Shown in pieces: positions 1-8,810 of a stretch of 64,000 nt of DNA (position 1 is its first letter; every line of letters starts with the position of its first letter). The stretch is from NCBI RefSeq assembly GCF_017876575.1, contig NZ_JAGIOE010000001.1, positions 806,001 to 870,000 of the forward strand. Reading direction: 5' to 3'. The notes below the pieces were generated by a model, which saw nothing but the letters and a program-made list of their open reading frames with translations, searched no databases and had not been told where the DNA came from. The position numbers and the translations under genes were made by a program. This DNA comes from Paeniglutamicibacter psychrophenolicus (GTDB lineage: Bacteria; Actinomycetota; Actinomycetes; Actinomycetales; Micrococcaceae).

Positions 1-429
1 ATCGACGAGGAAGGCACCAACGTGTCGGCCGGCGAGAAGCAGCTGATCACCATCGCCCGTGCGTTCGTGGCCAACCCCTCGCTGCTGATCCTCGACGAGG
101 CGACCAGCTCCGTGGACACCCGCACCGAGCTGTTGGTGCAGCACGCCATGGCGGCGCTGCGCAGCGACAGGACCAGCTTCGTGATCGCGCACCGCCTGTC
201 CACCATCCGCGACGCCGACACCATCCTGGTGATGGAAGAGGGCAAGATCGTGGAACAGGGCAACCACGAAGTGCTGCTCGCGGCCCGCGGGGCGTACTAC
301 AGGCTGTACCAGTCGCAGTTCGCCGGCCCGGCCCAGGACGCCGACGCGGAAACCGCCGGTGGCGGTGCCCCGGTGCTCGAGGGCATCGAGCCCGGTGCTG
401 CCGAGACCCAGCCGGACGCCATCGGCTAG
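1..429 (+). CDS. ABC transporter ATP-binding subunit, C-terminal part (partial)
   Basis: This is the end of an ABC-type ATPase, probably the nucleotide-binding domain of a fused exporter; its start lies before the window. The reading frame opens at base 1. Visible motifs, in order, are the ABC signature in a VSAGEKQ variant, the Walker B and D-loop stretch [12 protein letters not shown], and the H-loop IAHRLST. The SxVDTRTE spacing is typical of MsbA/MdlB-type lipid or drug exporters. A tail of about 45 residues rich in Ala, Glu and Gly follows the domain and looks disordered. The substrate cannot be inferred from this fragment. Confidence 0.9.
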   Translation: MDEEGTNVSAGEKQLITIARAFVANPSLLILDEATSSVDTRTELLVQHAMAALRSDRTSFVIAHRLSTIRDADTILVMEEGKIVEQGNHEVLLAARGAYYRLYQSQFAGPAQDADAETAGGGAPVLEGIEPGAAETQPDAIG

Positions 430-445
430 CACCGGCTGGCTTGTT

Positions 446-496
446 GGTGGCCTGCGGGCGCGATGGATTCAATATCCGTTGCGCCCGCAGGCCACC
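446..496 (+). terminator. Long stem-loop after the ABC transporter gene
   Basis: A perfect 16-bp inverted repeat (446-461 and 481-496) with a 19-nt loop begins 16 nt after the stop codon. No strong T-run follows. Its position between two unrelated genes makes a transcription terminator the likely role. Confidence 0.7.
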
Positions 497-590
497 TGCG
501 TTTGGTCTTGGATGCCCTTTTCGGGCCGGCGCCGGGCCACTGAATGGACGGTCGGGCCCGGTCCGAGGTGCACAGTGCCTGCTCCCACTT

Positions 591-637
591 CGGGAGAAAG
601 TGATAATAACAGCCATCCTTACTATCACTTTCGCCCG
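591..637. promoter_or_regulatory. Inverted repeat upstream of the acyltransferase gene, candidate operator
   Basis: Arms at 591-605 and 623-637 match at 14 of 15 positions, with the core GAAAGTGATA repeated in inverted form as TATCACTTTC. A third half-site-like AAAAAGTGATT lies at 674-684, over the start codon. The arrangement ahead of a promoter suggests a regulator binding site; no T-run follows, so a terminator is less likely. Confidence 0.5.
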
Positions 638-678
638 GCGAGATCAGTGCGCACGACCGATGGGCTAGGCTAGAAAAA

Positions 679-2886
679 GTGATTGTTCGAACCGGCTCCG
701 CCCCGCTGCAAACCCCGCGCAATGCCCCGTCCGTGAAGGCCCCGCAGGCTGCCGGGCGCGGATCGTCGATGGGATTCCGGGAGGACATCCAGGGGTTGCG
801 CGCGATCGCCGTGCTGATGGTGATCATCCACCACCTGCGCCCCGGCGCGCTCAGCGGCGGATTCATCGGCGTGGACATGTTCTTCGTGATTTCCGGGTAC
901 CTGATCACCGCGCACCTGTTCCGGGAAATGCGCGCCACCGGAACCATCAAGCTGGCAACGTTCTGGGCCAGGCGCATCCGGCGGCTGCTGCCGCTGGCCT
1001 TCACGGTGTTGCTGGCCAGCGCCGGGCTGGTCTATTTCTTCATCCCGGCCACCGAGCACGGCACGATGTTCAAGCACATTGCCGCGGCCGGCCTCTACGT
1101 GGAGAACTGGGCGCTGGTTCTGGACGCCACCGACTACTCCGCCGCCGGGCAGATGGCCACCGCGGTGCAGCATTACTGGTCGCTCTCGGTGGAGGAACAG
1201 TTCTACCTCGCCTGGCCGCTGCTGCTCTTGGGCGGCGCGTTCATCGCCGGGAAGCTGGTGCCCCGATTCGGCCGACGGGCCAGCATCGGCCGGCACACCT
1301 TCGCCGGGCCCGGCACCCGGCAGCTCTTCCTTGGCGTCATCGGCGCCATCACCGTGGTTTCCTTCGCCTACGGGCTCTGGGTCACCGCCGCCAGCCCGCA
1401 GGCCGCCTACTTCGACACCGCCGGACGTGCCTGGCAATTCGCCGCCGGCGGCATCGTGGCCCTGCTCTGCGTGAACCGCGGGGTGGGCGGGCTGCTCGGC
1501 GCACTGCTGGGCTGGGGCGGGCTTGCCGCCCTGCTGGCCGGCGCGGTGCTGATCCCCACCGAGACCCGCTTCCCCGGCACCATGGGCCTGGTCCCGGTGC
1601 TCGGCACCGCCGCGGTGCTGGCAGCCGCCGGGACACGGCACCCCTCGCTACGCTGGTTTTCCGCCTCCACCTGGCTGTCGATCCCGCCGATGCGCAAGAT
1701 CGGGGACATCAGCTACGGGGCCTACCTGTGGCACTGGCCGCTGATCATCGTCGCCCCGTTCGTGCTGCACACCGAACCCAAGTGGTACCACGAGGCCGGA
1801 ATCCTGGGCATGACCCTGTTGCTGGCTTGGCTCTCCCAGCTGCTCATCGAGGACCCGCTGCGCTTCGGGACGTGGCTGAAGCCGGTGCGCAACGCGTTCG
1901 TCTTCGCCTTGGCCGGGATGCTGGTGTTGGCGTCCCTCGCCTGGGCGGGCACCGCTGCCTCCGCGCAAAGCTCCAACCTGCCGCGGATGGATGTGAACTC
2001 CCGGTGCTACGGAGCCGGGACCATGGAACACCCCAAGGACTGCCTGCCGGTGGCCTCGGACTTCGCCCCGTACCCCTCGGCCGTTGCGGTGTCCCAGCAG
2101 GTCCGCGCGCCGCTGTTCCCGGGCTGCGAGACCGACACGCTGCAGGTGGGCGAGTCCAGCTGCCGGCTGGGCAACACCGCCAACCCCAAGCTGCGCGTGG
2201 CAGTGGTGGGGGACTCGCACGCCTCGGCGTGGCTGCCGGCGCTGTCGGTAATCGCCAAGGCGCGTGACTGGGAACTGGTCACGCACATCCGTTCCGGCTG
2301 CTCTCCCTCGGTTGCCGCGCTCAAGGGTGCGGAGAAGCTCAGCAGCGCGGCCGAACGCCTGTGCACCGAATCGGTGCGCGCCCTGGGGCCGAGCCTCGCC
2401 GCGGACCCGGGGATCGACGCGGTCATCGTCGCCGCGCAGGGCAACAAGCGCAGCTGGATCTCCTCCCCGGGCTACGAGTTCAAGGATCCGGCCACCGAGG
2501 GCTTCACCAGCCTCTGGAAGCTATGGACCGACGCCGGCAAGACCGTCGCGGTGATCGGCGAGGTGCCGCGGCTGGGCAACAAGAACGTGCCCACCTGCGT
2601 GGCCTCGAACCCCGGTGAACCGCTGGCCTGCTCGGTGACCCGCAAGCAGGGCCTGTCGATCCGGCACAACCTGCAAAGGGCGCTGGAGGCCGACACGGCC
2701 CCGGCTGGAATCGTGCGCGCGGATCTGACCGATTCGATCTGCTCGGAGGAAACCTGCTTCGCCGTCATCGGCTCGCTGATCACCTACTACGACCAGTCGC
2801 ACCTCTCCCACGACTTCTCCGCCTCGCTGGCCCCCAGGCTGGCCGGCGAACTGGAGAAGGACCCCGTCTTCGCCGCCGGCAGGTAG
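679..2886 (+). CDS. Membrane acyltransferase (OafA/YrhL type) with C-terminal SGNH domain
   Basis: This is a two-domain O-acyltransferase of 735 residues. The first ~400 residues form an acyltransferase-3 domain with about ten membrane helices; FREDIQGLRAIAV, the IIHH pair and FFVISGYLIT are the family hallmarks. The C-terminal ~270 residues are an extracytoplasmic SGNH hydrolase domain: VVGDSHASAW carries the catalytic Ser, and the late DQSHLS motif carries the Asp-His pair. Such proteins move acetyl groups onto cell-wall or exported polysaccharides. I chose GTG 679 because a -10-like TAGGCT ends 7 nt upstream, the leaderless spacing seen elsewhere in this window; ATG 769 is an alternative with no clear ribosome binding site. 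The exact acceptor is unknown. Confidence 0.9.
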   Translation: MIVRTGSAPLQTPRNAPSVKAPQAAGRGSSMGFREDIQGLRAIAVLMVIIHHLRPGALSGGFIGVDMFFVISGYLITAHLFREMRATGTIKLATFWARRIRRLLPLAFTVLLASAGLVYFFIPATEHGTMFKHIAAAGLYVENWALVLDATDYSAAGQMATAVQHYWSLSVEEQFYLAWPLLLLGGAFIAGKLVPRFGRRASIGRHTFAGPGTRQLFLGVIGAITVVSFAYGLWVTAASPQAAYFDTAGRAWQFAAGGIVALLCVNRGVGGLLGALLGWGGLAALLAGAVLIPTETRFPGTMGLVPVLGTAAVLAAAGTRHPSLRWFSASTWLSIPPMRKIGDISYGAYLWHWPLIIVAPFVLHTEPKWYHEAGILGMTLLLAWLSQLLIEDPLRFGTWLKPVRNAFVFALAGMLVLASLAWAGTAASAQSSNLPRMDVNSRCYGAGTMEHPKDCLPVASDFAPYPSAVAVSQQVRAPLFPGCETDTLQVGESSCRLGNTANPKLRVAVVGDSHASAWLPALSVIAKARDWELVTHIRSGCSPSVAALKGAEKLSSAAERLCTESVRALGPSLAADPGIDAVIVAAQGNKRSWISSPGYEFKDPATEGFTSLWKLWTDAGKTVAVIGEVPRLGNKNVPTCVASNPGEPLACSVTRKQGLSIRHNLQRALEADTAPAGIVRADLTDSICSEETCFAVIGSLITYYDQSHLSHDFSASLAPRLAGELEKDPVFAAGR

Positions 2887-3028
2887 GCGCGGCGGGAGGC
2901 GGATGCCCCGGGCCCGTAGGCAGCGCGCCCGGAGACGCCGGGACCGGTTCCGTCAAGCCGCACGCGGGTGAGAAAGCCAACGTGCGCTCCGGCGGGAATC
3001 GTCCGCGCCGCCGCATAAGCTATTGCCC

Positions 3029-3685
3029 ATGCCTGCATCCGTGAAAGCCCCCCGTCTGCCCGCCTTCAAGGAACCGGCCACCACCGGCTCGGGGGACCTG
3101 ACCGGGCTGGATCTGGATGGACGTGCCGAATCCCTGCTCTTCGAATCCGACGACGCCGACGGGGTGGACCTGGAGGACGCGGTCTTCACCGAATGCATCT
3201 TCCGCGCAGTCTCCCTGCAGGGCGCCCCCATGGCGCGGGTGACGTTCGGGGACTGCCGCATCGAGGAGGTCAACGCCCCGGTGCTCGAGGCACCGGACTC
3301 AGGCTGGTGGAACACCGCGGTCATCGGCGGGCGCATCGGATCGGCGGAACTCTACGGGGCCACCTTCCGCTCGGTGAAGTTCGAGCGCGCCAAGCTCGGC
3401 TACCTGAACCTGCGCCGCGCGAAGATCAAGGACGTCGAGTTCCGCGACGTGCACATCGACGAACTCGACGCCGGGGGAGCGAACCTGGAGCGGGTCACCT
3501 TCATCGACTGCACCATCGACACCCTGGTGCTCAACGGCGCCAAGCTCAAGGACGTGGATTTGCGCGGCGCGCGGCTGCGATCGCTCTCGGGCATCTCCGC
3601 GCTCAAGGGCGCCACCGTCAGCTTCGAGCAGCTCATGGACCTGGCCCCGATCCTCGCGAACGAACTGGGCCTGCGCGTCCAGTAG
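3029..3685 (+). CDS. Pentapeptide-repeat protein
   Basis: A 218-residue protein rich in A(D/N)LxX-type repeats, such as GATFRSVKFERAKLGYLNLR and the later AKLKDVDLRGARL, which predict a right-handed quadrilateral beta-helix. Relatives include McbG/MfpA-like gyrase-protecting proteins and many proteins of unknown role; nothing here decides between them. The start is ATG 3029, preceded by a -10-like TAAGCT ending 7 nt upstream, so the mRNA is probably leaderless. The next gene starts 56 nt downstream from its own similar promoter. Confidence 0.8.
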   Translation: MPASVKAPRLPAFKEPATTGSGDLTGLDLDGRAESLLFESDDADGVDLEDAVFTECIFRAVSLQGAPMARVTFGDCRIEEVNAPVLEAPDSGWWNTAVIGGRIGSAELYGATFRSVKFERAKLGYLNLRRAKIKDVEFRDVHIDELDAGGANLERVTFIDCTIDTLVLNGAKLKDVDLRGARLRSLSGISALKGATVSFEQLMDLAPILANELGLRVQ

Positions 3686-3741
3686 CTCCGCCGCGGGGCG
3701 GCGCACACGCCGGGGTGCCCAAGGTCGATAGGGTGGAAACC

Positions 3742-4506
3742 ATGCACCAGCCGCCCGTCCCGTACCCATTCGCCCCGCCGCCGAAAAAGCGGCAACCGGT
3801 CTTCGACGCCGGACCCATGCGGCGCGGGGACCTGGTGGTGGTGGGCATCTACCTGGCGCTGTTCGTCTTCGGCGCCGCCGGGCTGCTGGCCCTGGTCCCG
3901 GGGTTCATCGAGGCCTTCAAGGACCAGGAATCCGCGCTGTTCGGGGTGAACCTGATCATGTACGTGGTGGTGTTCACCGGCGCGATCATCATGGGCTTCG
4001 AGACGCTGCGCACCTCGTTTGCCACCTTCAGGCACCACCCGTGGACCAAGGCGCTGATGGTGCCCGGCGGCTGGCTGGGGTCCCTGATCGTCAGCGCCAT
4101 CGTGCTGGTGTCCATGGGCAACCCGGTCAAGAGCGAAAACCAGCTGGCCCTGGAGGGCATGACGCGCGCGGTCCCGTTCATCACGATGTTCGTGGTCACC
4201 GCGATCCTGGGCCCGTTCGTGGAGGAGTACATCTTCCGCCACCTGCTCATCGGCAAGCTCAGCCGCAGGCTCAACGTGTGGGTCTGCGTGGCGATCTCGG
4301 TGGTGCTTTTCACCGCTCTGCACTTCATCGGCTCCGGGTCCTTCGATGTGACCAGCGCGATTCCGTACACGACGCTGGGCATCATGATGTCGGTGGCCTA
4401 TGTGCTCACCGGCAAGTCGCTGGCGTATTCCTACGTGCTGCACGTGTTCAACAACGCGGTGGCGCTGTCCCTGTCCTACACGCTGCTGCCGCTGATCCAG
4501 CAGTAG
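3742..4506 (+). CDS. CPBP-family intramembrane metalloprotease
   Basis: A 254-residue multi-spanning membrane protein of the CPBP (Abi/CAAX protease-like) family. All three family motifs are present: EEYIFR (EExxxR) near residue 165, FTALHF (FxxxH) near 193, and HVFNNAV (HxxxN) near 234, which together form the glutamate/histidine active site inside the membrane. The first 25 residues are Pro- and Lys-rich and cytoplasmic. A -10-like TAGGGT ends 7 nt before ATG 3742. The frame stays open far upstream, but that part overlaps the pentapeptide gene and has no homologous look. Substrates of bacterial CPBP proteins are mostly unknown. Confidence 0.88.
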   Translation: MHQPPVPYPFAPPPKKRQPVFDAGPMRRGDLVVVGIYLALFVFGAAGLLALVPGFIEAFKDQESALFGVNLIMYVVVFTGAIIMGFETLRTSFATFRHHPWTKALMVPGGWLGSLIVSAIVLVSMGNPVKSENQLALEGMTRAVPFITMFVVTAILGPFVEEYIFRHLLIGKLSRRLNVWVCVAISVVLFTALHFIGSGSFDVTSAIPYTTLGIMMSVAYVLTGKSLAYSYVLHVFNNAVALSLSYTLLPLIQQ

Positions 4507-4564
4507 CAGCCCGGATCCACCCGGTTCCCCGGAGCCCAGCCAAGATGAGGAACGAAAAGCGCAC

Positions 4565-5785
4565 GTGAGCAACGACTCCGGCCAGGGCGGACCCTGGCAC
4601 GGCCACATCCACGGCAGCGACGGCTACCGCCGCATGATCCTGGCGCTCTTCGCCGCCGGGGTGGCCACCTTCTCCCAGCTGTACTCGGTGCAGGGGGTGC
4701 TGCCGGAACTGGCCCGCGACCTGTCGGTGTCCGAGGCCGACGCGGCGTTGGCGGTTTCCGCCGCGACCCTGGGCCTGGCCGCCTCGGTGCTCTTCTGGTC
4801 GCTGCTGGCCGACCGCATGGGCCGGCTGCGGACCATGACCATTGCGGTGCTCGCGGCCGTGGTGCTGGGGCTTGCCGTCCCGTTTTCCCCGGGCTTCGAG
4901 GTGCTGCTGGCGTTGCGCTTCATCGAGGGCCTGGCCCTGGGCGGGATCCCCGCGGTCGCCCTGGCTTACCTCTCCGAGGAGGTTTCGCCGCTGCATTCGG
5001 CCGTAGCCGCCGGCACCTACATCTCCGGGACCACCCTGGGCGGGCTGGCCGGGAGGCTGGTCGCCGGTCCGCTGAGTGAATTCGTTTCCTGGCGCCTGGG
5101 CACCCTGGTGGTCTCGATCATGGCGGCGATCGCCGCCTCGGTGTTCATCGCGGTGGCGCCCAGGCCGCGCGGCTTCACCCCGGTGCCCTGGCGCAGCCCG
5201 AACCGCATACCCCTGTGGAAAAAGCTGTGGATGAACCTGCGCAAGGGGCAGCTGCTGGTGCTCTACGCGCAGGGGTTCCTGCTCATGGGCGGCTTTGTGG
5301 CCGTCTACAACTACCTGGGATTCCGGCTCGAGGCCGCCCCGTTCCTGATCCCCGCCTCGCTGGCCTCGCTGGTGTTCATCGCGTACCTGTCGGGCACGTG
5401 GTCCTCGCGGCAGTCCGGGGCGATGGTGGCCCGCTTCGGGCGGCTGCGCGTGCTGGTGGCCTCCATCGGGTTGATGGCCGCCGGGCTGGCGGTGACGCTG
5501 GCCGATTTCCTGCCGGCGATCATTGCCGGGCTGCTGGTGTTCACCGCCGGGTTCTTTGCCGCGCACTCGGTGGCCAGCGGGTGGATCCCGATGCTGGGTG
5601 TCGGGGGCCGGGCGCAGGCCGCCAGCCTGTACAACCTGGCCTACTACTCAGGGTCCTCGATCTTTGGCTGGGCCATCGGGCTGGCGTTCAAGGCCGGGGA
5701 GTGGCCGGGGTTGGTGGTTTCGGTGGTGTCCCTGCTGGTGCTGGCGGCGCTGCTGGCGCTGGGCGGGTTGCGCCGAAGCCCGTAG
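4565..5785 (+). CDS. MFS transporter (drug/sugar efflux type)
   Basis: A 406-residue major facilitator with twelve predicted membrane helices. The loop-2 motif is visible as LLADRMGRLRTM, and FIEGLALGGIPAVALAYLSEE marks helix 4. It resembles YnfM/AraJ-type efflux carriers. The N-terminus is hydrophilic and His-rich (GPWHGHIHGSDG), which could be a metal-touching cytoplasmic tail or chance. The start is GTG 4565, with GAGGAA about a dozen bases upstream; it follows the CPBP gene by 58 nt on the same strand and may be co-transcribed. Substrate unknown. Confidence 0.88.
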   Translation: MSNDSGQGGPWHGHIHGSDGYRRMILALFAAGVATFSQLYSVQGVLPELARDLSVSEADAALAVSAATLGLAASVLFWSLLADRMGRLRTMTIAVLAAVVLGLAVPFSPGFEVLLALRFIEGLALGGIPAVALAYLSEEVSPLHSAVAAGTYISGTTLGGLAGRLVAGPLSEFVSWRLGTLVVSIMAAIAASVFIAVAPRPRGFTPVPWRSPNRIPLWKKLWMNLRKGQLLVLYAQGFLLMGGFVAVYNYLGFRLEAAPFLIPASLASLVFIAYLSGTWSSRQSGAMVARFGRLRVLVASIGLMAAGLAVTLADFLPAIIAGLLVFTAGFFAAHSVASGWIPMLGVGGRAQAASLYNLAYYSGSSIFGWAIGLAFKAGEWPGLVVSVVSLLVLAALLALGGLRRSP

Positions 5786-5942
5786 GCGGACGCCGCCTGC
5801 AGTGCCCGTGCCGCGCGACAAGGGGCCGTTCAACTTCGCACTGCAAATCCGCAGCGCTTTGGTGCCACCGGCCGTTATGCTGGAGCTCTTCTCCTTATGC
5901 CCATATCGAGAAGTAGCAACGAAGAGATTGGAAGTGATCCAC

Positions 5943-6026
5943 ATGCGTGGAAGCAACCTGGTATGGACAATCGTAGGCGTTCTCGTCGCTGTTGCCTTGG
6001 TGATCTGGATCGCTTCAGCGATCTAG
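5943..6026 (+). CDS. 27-residue single-span membrane peptide
   Basis: The frame from ATG 5943 to the stop at 6024-6026 encodes MRGSNLVW followed by an uninterrupted hydrophobic stretch, ending WIASAI. A GGAAG-type ribosome binding site lies about 8 nt upstream, and a strong terminator follows within 60 nt, so this is a self-contained short transcription unit. The residues after the Arg/Asn head fit one membrane helix with the N-terminus in the cytoplasm. No function can be assigned. Confidence 0.6.
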   Translation: MRGSNLVWTIVGVLVAVALVIWIASAI

Positions 6027-6082
6027 GGAGTCGTCTCTGAGTAGTTATCAACAAGTCCGACCAGCGCAGGTCGGACAGCTCG

Positions 6083-6128
6083 AACAGCGTGGGGTACGGG
6101 CATGGCCCGTGCCCCACGCTGTTTTCCC
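6083..6128 (+). terminator. Strong Rho-independent terminator
   Basis: An 18-bp stem (6083-6100 with 6107-6124, one G-T pair) with a 6-nt loop runs into TTTTCCCC. It closes the unit holding the 27-residue peptide. Confidence 0.9.
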
Positions 6129-6263
6129 CACGTCGAGACGACGGAAGCTGCCAAACCTGCGCTTTTTGGCACCTCGGCCCCCTGCCGACCCTGGCCACGG
6201 CCGCTTCTTGATGCCGGGTTCGGGCGCGGGTGGCCGCCACCTGATCAGCGAAAGGCCTTGCGT

Positions 6264-6548
6264 CTAGAGCAGCTGGATGAGCTGGGCCTTGTAGGCCTCG
6301 AATGCCGCGACGCCGGTGGCGGTGATGCCCACGTAGGTCGCCGGGCTCCTGCCCTCGATGAGTTTCTGCTGGGTGATGTACCCGGCGTCCTCGAGCTTGC
6401 GCAGGTGGGTTGAGAGGTTCCCGGCGGTCATGCCCAGGATCCCGCGCAGCTTCGGGAATGCGATGGATTCATGCAGTCCCAGGGTGTTCAGGGCCGACAT
6501 GGCCCGCAGCCTCGCATCGGCGTGGATCACCGGATCGAGTTCGGCCAT
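6264..6548 (-). CDS. Winged-helix transcriptional regulator (MarR/ArsR-like)
   Basis: A 94-residue single-domain DNA-binding protein. The recognition region is KLRGILGMTAGNLSTHLRKLEDAGYI and the wing is KLIEGRSPATYVGITATG, typical of the short regulators that accompany small membrane proteins. The gene starts 2 nt after the stop of the membrane-protein gene 6551-7210, so the pair is translationally linked. The palindrome over their shared promoter (7270-7298) is the likely site of autoregulation; this is inferred from position. No metal-binding cysteines are seen. Confidence 0.87.
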   Translation of the reverse strand: MAELDPVIHADARLRAMSALNTLGLHESIAFPKLRGILGMTAGNLSTHLRKLEDAGYITQQKLIEGRSPATYVGITATGVAAFEAYKAQLIQLL

Positions 6549-6550
6549 GG

Positions 6551-7210
6551 CTACTTCACCGCCCCGGCGGTTTCGCGGCGGCGCAGCACGAGCATGGCGA
6601 TGCCCGCTGCAACGAAGAGGACCGGGCCGCCGATGGCGAAGATCGAGATGAAGGCCTGCGCCCCGGCGATCAGGCCGGCGGCGTTGAGCACCGTGAAGCA
6701 GGCGCCCAGGAGGAACATCGGGCGGTCTTGGAAGACCGCTGCACCTGCCATGTACATGATGCCCACCACGAGGATGGCCACGGAGTTGATCAGCCAGCCG
6801 GTGACCAGCTGGTCGGTGCCGGCCAGGAGCCTGGAGATGGCGATGGAGAACAGCGCAACGACCAGGAAGCCTCCCATCCAGCTCATCCCGTAGGCCATGC
6901 CGGCGAACTTGGAGTCCCCGCGGATCCGGGAGCCGGAGCGGATGCCGGCCACGGCGGTGTAGGCGACGGCTGCGAGCAGGATCCCGGCGCCGATGAGCAG
7001 TGCGGTGCCGTAGGCCAGCGGCAGCCAGCCGAAGGCCGCGCCGTGCAGCAGGCCGTAGCCGGCCAGGTAGGCGGCTGCCCAGACAAAGTAGATCACCGCG
7101 GTGTTCGGTTCGATGGAGGCGCGGGTGGCGGCCGCGGCCTGGTTCAGGGAGGCCAGGGCCGCGCGGGGGTCGAGTGCCGGTTCCGGTGCGGCGGGCTGGT
7201 TCGTGTTCAT
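6551..7210 (-). CDS. Multi-spanning membrane protein of unknown function
   Basis: A 219-residue protein with a ~35-residue Ala/Pro-rich cytoplasmic head and about six hydrophobic helices in closely spaced pairs, ending in LRRRETAGAVK. I recognise no family motif beyond the arrangement common in actinobacteria, in which a membrane protein is paired with a small winged-helix regulator. The ATG at 7208-7210 has AAGGAG 6-7 nt upstream; the longer in-frame extension runs into the operator and is rejected. First gene of a two-gene operon. Confidence 0.8.
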   Translation of the reverse strand: MNTNQPAAPEPALDPRAALASLNQAAAATRASIEPNTAVIYFVWAAAYLAGYGLLHGAAFGWLPLAYGTALLIGAGILLAAVAYTAVAGIRSGSRIRGDSKFAGMAYGMSWMGGFLVVALFSIAISRLLAGTDQLVTGWLINSVAILVVGIMYMAGAAVFQDRPMFLLGACFTVLNAAGLIAGAQAFISIFAIGGPVLFVAAGIAMLVLRRRETAGAVK

Positions 7211-7269
7211 GGGGGGTCTCCTTCGGTGGGTGGTGGCGGTGTGCCGTCCGGCAAGCCGTGGTGCGTCTG

Positions 7270-7304
7270 CAAACAAGTTTGTAACGCAAACTTGTTTGTG
7301 TCAA
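7270..7304 (-). promoter_or_regulatory. Promoter with palindromic operator for the membrane protein/HTH operon
   Basis: Two perfect 12-bp arms, CAAACAAGTTTG at 7270-7281 and its inverse at 7287-7298, flank a 5-bp spacer. On the minus strand a consensus -35, TTGACA (7299-7304), abuts the repeat, and the palindrome fills the spacer and -10 region. Bound repressor would block RNA polymerase; the co-encoded winged-helix protein is the obvious candidate. Confidence 0.75.
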
Positions 7305-7365
7305 GTGCGTTCGCGGACAATTTCCTGCACCAGGCCCGGCCGGTGCCCCCGGGTAGTCTGGAGGG

Positions 7366-8721
7366 GTGAAAGAAACCGCCAAAAACCAGGTCACGGCCCC
7401 CGAATCCGCACGCGGGCTGGGGCGCACCATCCTGGCATTGGCGGTTCCCGCGCTCGGCGCACTGATCGCCGAGCCGCTCTTCCTGCTGGCCGACATGGCC
7501 ATCATCGGGCACCTGGGCATCAACGAGCTGGCCGGCGCCGGGCTGGGGACCACGGTCCTGCAGACCGCCGTGGGACTCATGGTGTTCCTGGCGTACTCCA
7601 CCACCCCCGCGGTGGCCCGGGCCATCGGGGCCGGGAACATGGGCCGGGCCATGGCCGCCGGACGCGACGGGATCTGGCTGGCCGTCGGGCTGGGCGTCAT
7701 CCTGGCGCTGGTCGGCTTCTTCGCCGCCGGCACGCTGGCCGACGCCATGGGCGCACGGGGCCCGGTGCGGGAATTCGCCGTCGACTACATCCAATATTCC
7801 ACCTTCGGCATCCCCGCGATGCTGCTGGTGCTCGCCGCCACCGGGGTGCTGCGCGGCATGCAGGACACCAAGACCCCGCTGTATGTGGCCGGGTTCGGCT
7901 TCGCCGCGAACATCGCGCTGAACTTCGTGCTGGTCTACCCGCTGGGCATGTCCGTCGCCGGCGCCGCGCTGGGCACCTCGATCGCCCAGTGGGGCATGGC
8001 GGCGGTCTACCTGTGGATGCTGGTGCCGCGGATCCGGGCCGCCGGCCAGTCTCTGGCCCCGCACCCCCGCGGGGTGCTGGGCACCGGACAGGTCGGTTCC
8101 TGGCTGATGCTGCGCACGCTCTCGCTGCGCCTGGCGCTGATCGCCACCGTCTGGGTCGCCACCGGGCAGGGCGCGCTCACGCTCGCGGCCCACCAGCTGG
8201 TCTTCACCATCTTCACCTTCATGGCCTTCGCGCTGGACGCGCTGGCCATCGCCGCCCAGGCGCTCATCGGCAAGGAGCTGGGCGCCGGGCATGCCGGGCG
8301 GGCCAACCTGCTGACCCGCACCATGTGCCGCTGGGGAGTGTACTTCGGGCTGGGAACCGGCGTGCTGCTCGCGGCCATTGCGCCCTTCGTCGGCGCGCTG
8401 TTCACCACGGACGATTCGGTGCGCCGGGCCACCATGGTCGGGGTGTGGATCCTGGCCGCCGCGCAGCCGGTGTGCGGGTTGGTGTTCGTGCTCGACGGGG
8501 TGCTCATCGGCGCCGGGGACGCCCGCTACCTGGCGGTGGTGGGCATGATCAACCTGCTGGCGTACCTGCCGATGCTCTTCCTCATCACGCTCTTCGAGCA
8601 CACCGGGGTCTCCGCCGTCGCCTGGATCTGGGTGGCCTTCGGGATCGGGTTCATGATGGCCCGTGCCGCGACCCTGTCCTGGCGGGTGCGCAACGACAAA
8701 TGGATGCGCCTTGGCGCCTGA
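7366..8721 (+). CDS. MATE-family efflux transporter (DinF-like)
   Basis: A 451-residue polytopic exporter of the MATE family, with twelve helices in two related halves. The stretch LAVPALGALIAEPLFLLADMAIIGHLG in helix 1 and RGMQDTKTPLYV mid-protein are typical of the DinF/NorM branch, which uses Na+ or H+ antiport to expel cationic drugs or oxidants. The start is GTG 7366: TAGTCT ends 6 nt upstream, so the message is probably leaderless even though a GGAGG-like run touches the start. It diverges from the membrane-protein/HTH operon. Substrate unknown. Confidence 0.9.
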   Translation: MKETAKNQVTAPESARGLGRTILALAVPALGALIAEPLFLLADMAIIGHLGINELAGAGLGTTVLQTAVGLMVFLAYSTTPAVARAIGAGNMGRAMAAGRDGIWLAVGLGVILALVGFFAAGTLADAMGARGPVREFAVDYIQYSTFGIPAMLLVLAATGVLRGMQDTKTPLYVAGFGFAANIALNFVLVYPLGMSVAGAALGTSIAQWGMAAVYLWMLVPRIRAAGQSLAPHPRGVLGTGQVGSWLMLRTLSLRLALIATVWVATGQGALTLAAHQLVFTIFTFMAFALDALAIAAQALIGKELGAGHAGRANLLTRTMCRWGVYFGLGTGVLLAAIAPFVGALFTTDDSVRRATMVGVWILAAAQPVCGLVFVLDGVLIGAGDARYLAVVGMINLLAYLPMLFLITLFEHTGVSAVAWIWVAFGIGFMMARAATLSWRVRNDKWMRLGA

Positions 8722-8810
8722 TACCCGCCCGCCGACCGGCCACGGTGCCGGCACCTGATCCCAGGGGTGCACCACCCACCCACGACCCACAGAAAGCCGG
8801 AGAAGCCCAC

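Noticed and set aside
7101-8810. Upstream extension of the alpha-hydroxy-acid dehydrogenase frame
   Set aside because: Overlaps the MATE gene in another frame and reads Arg/Gly/His-rich; the enzyme begins at ATG 8811 with a ribosome binding site.
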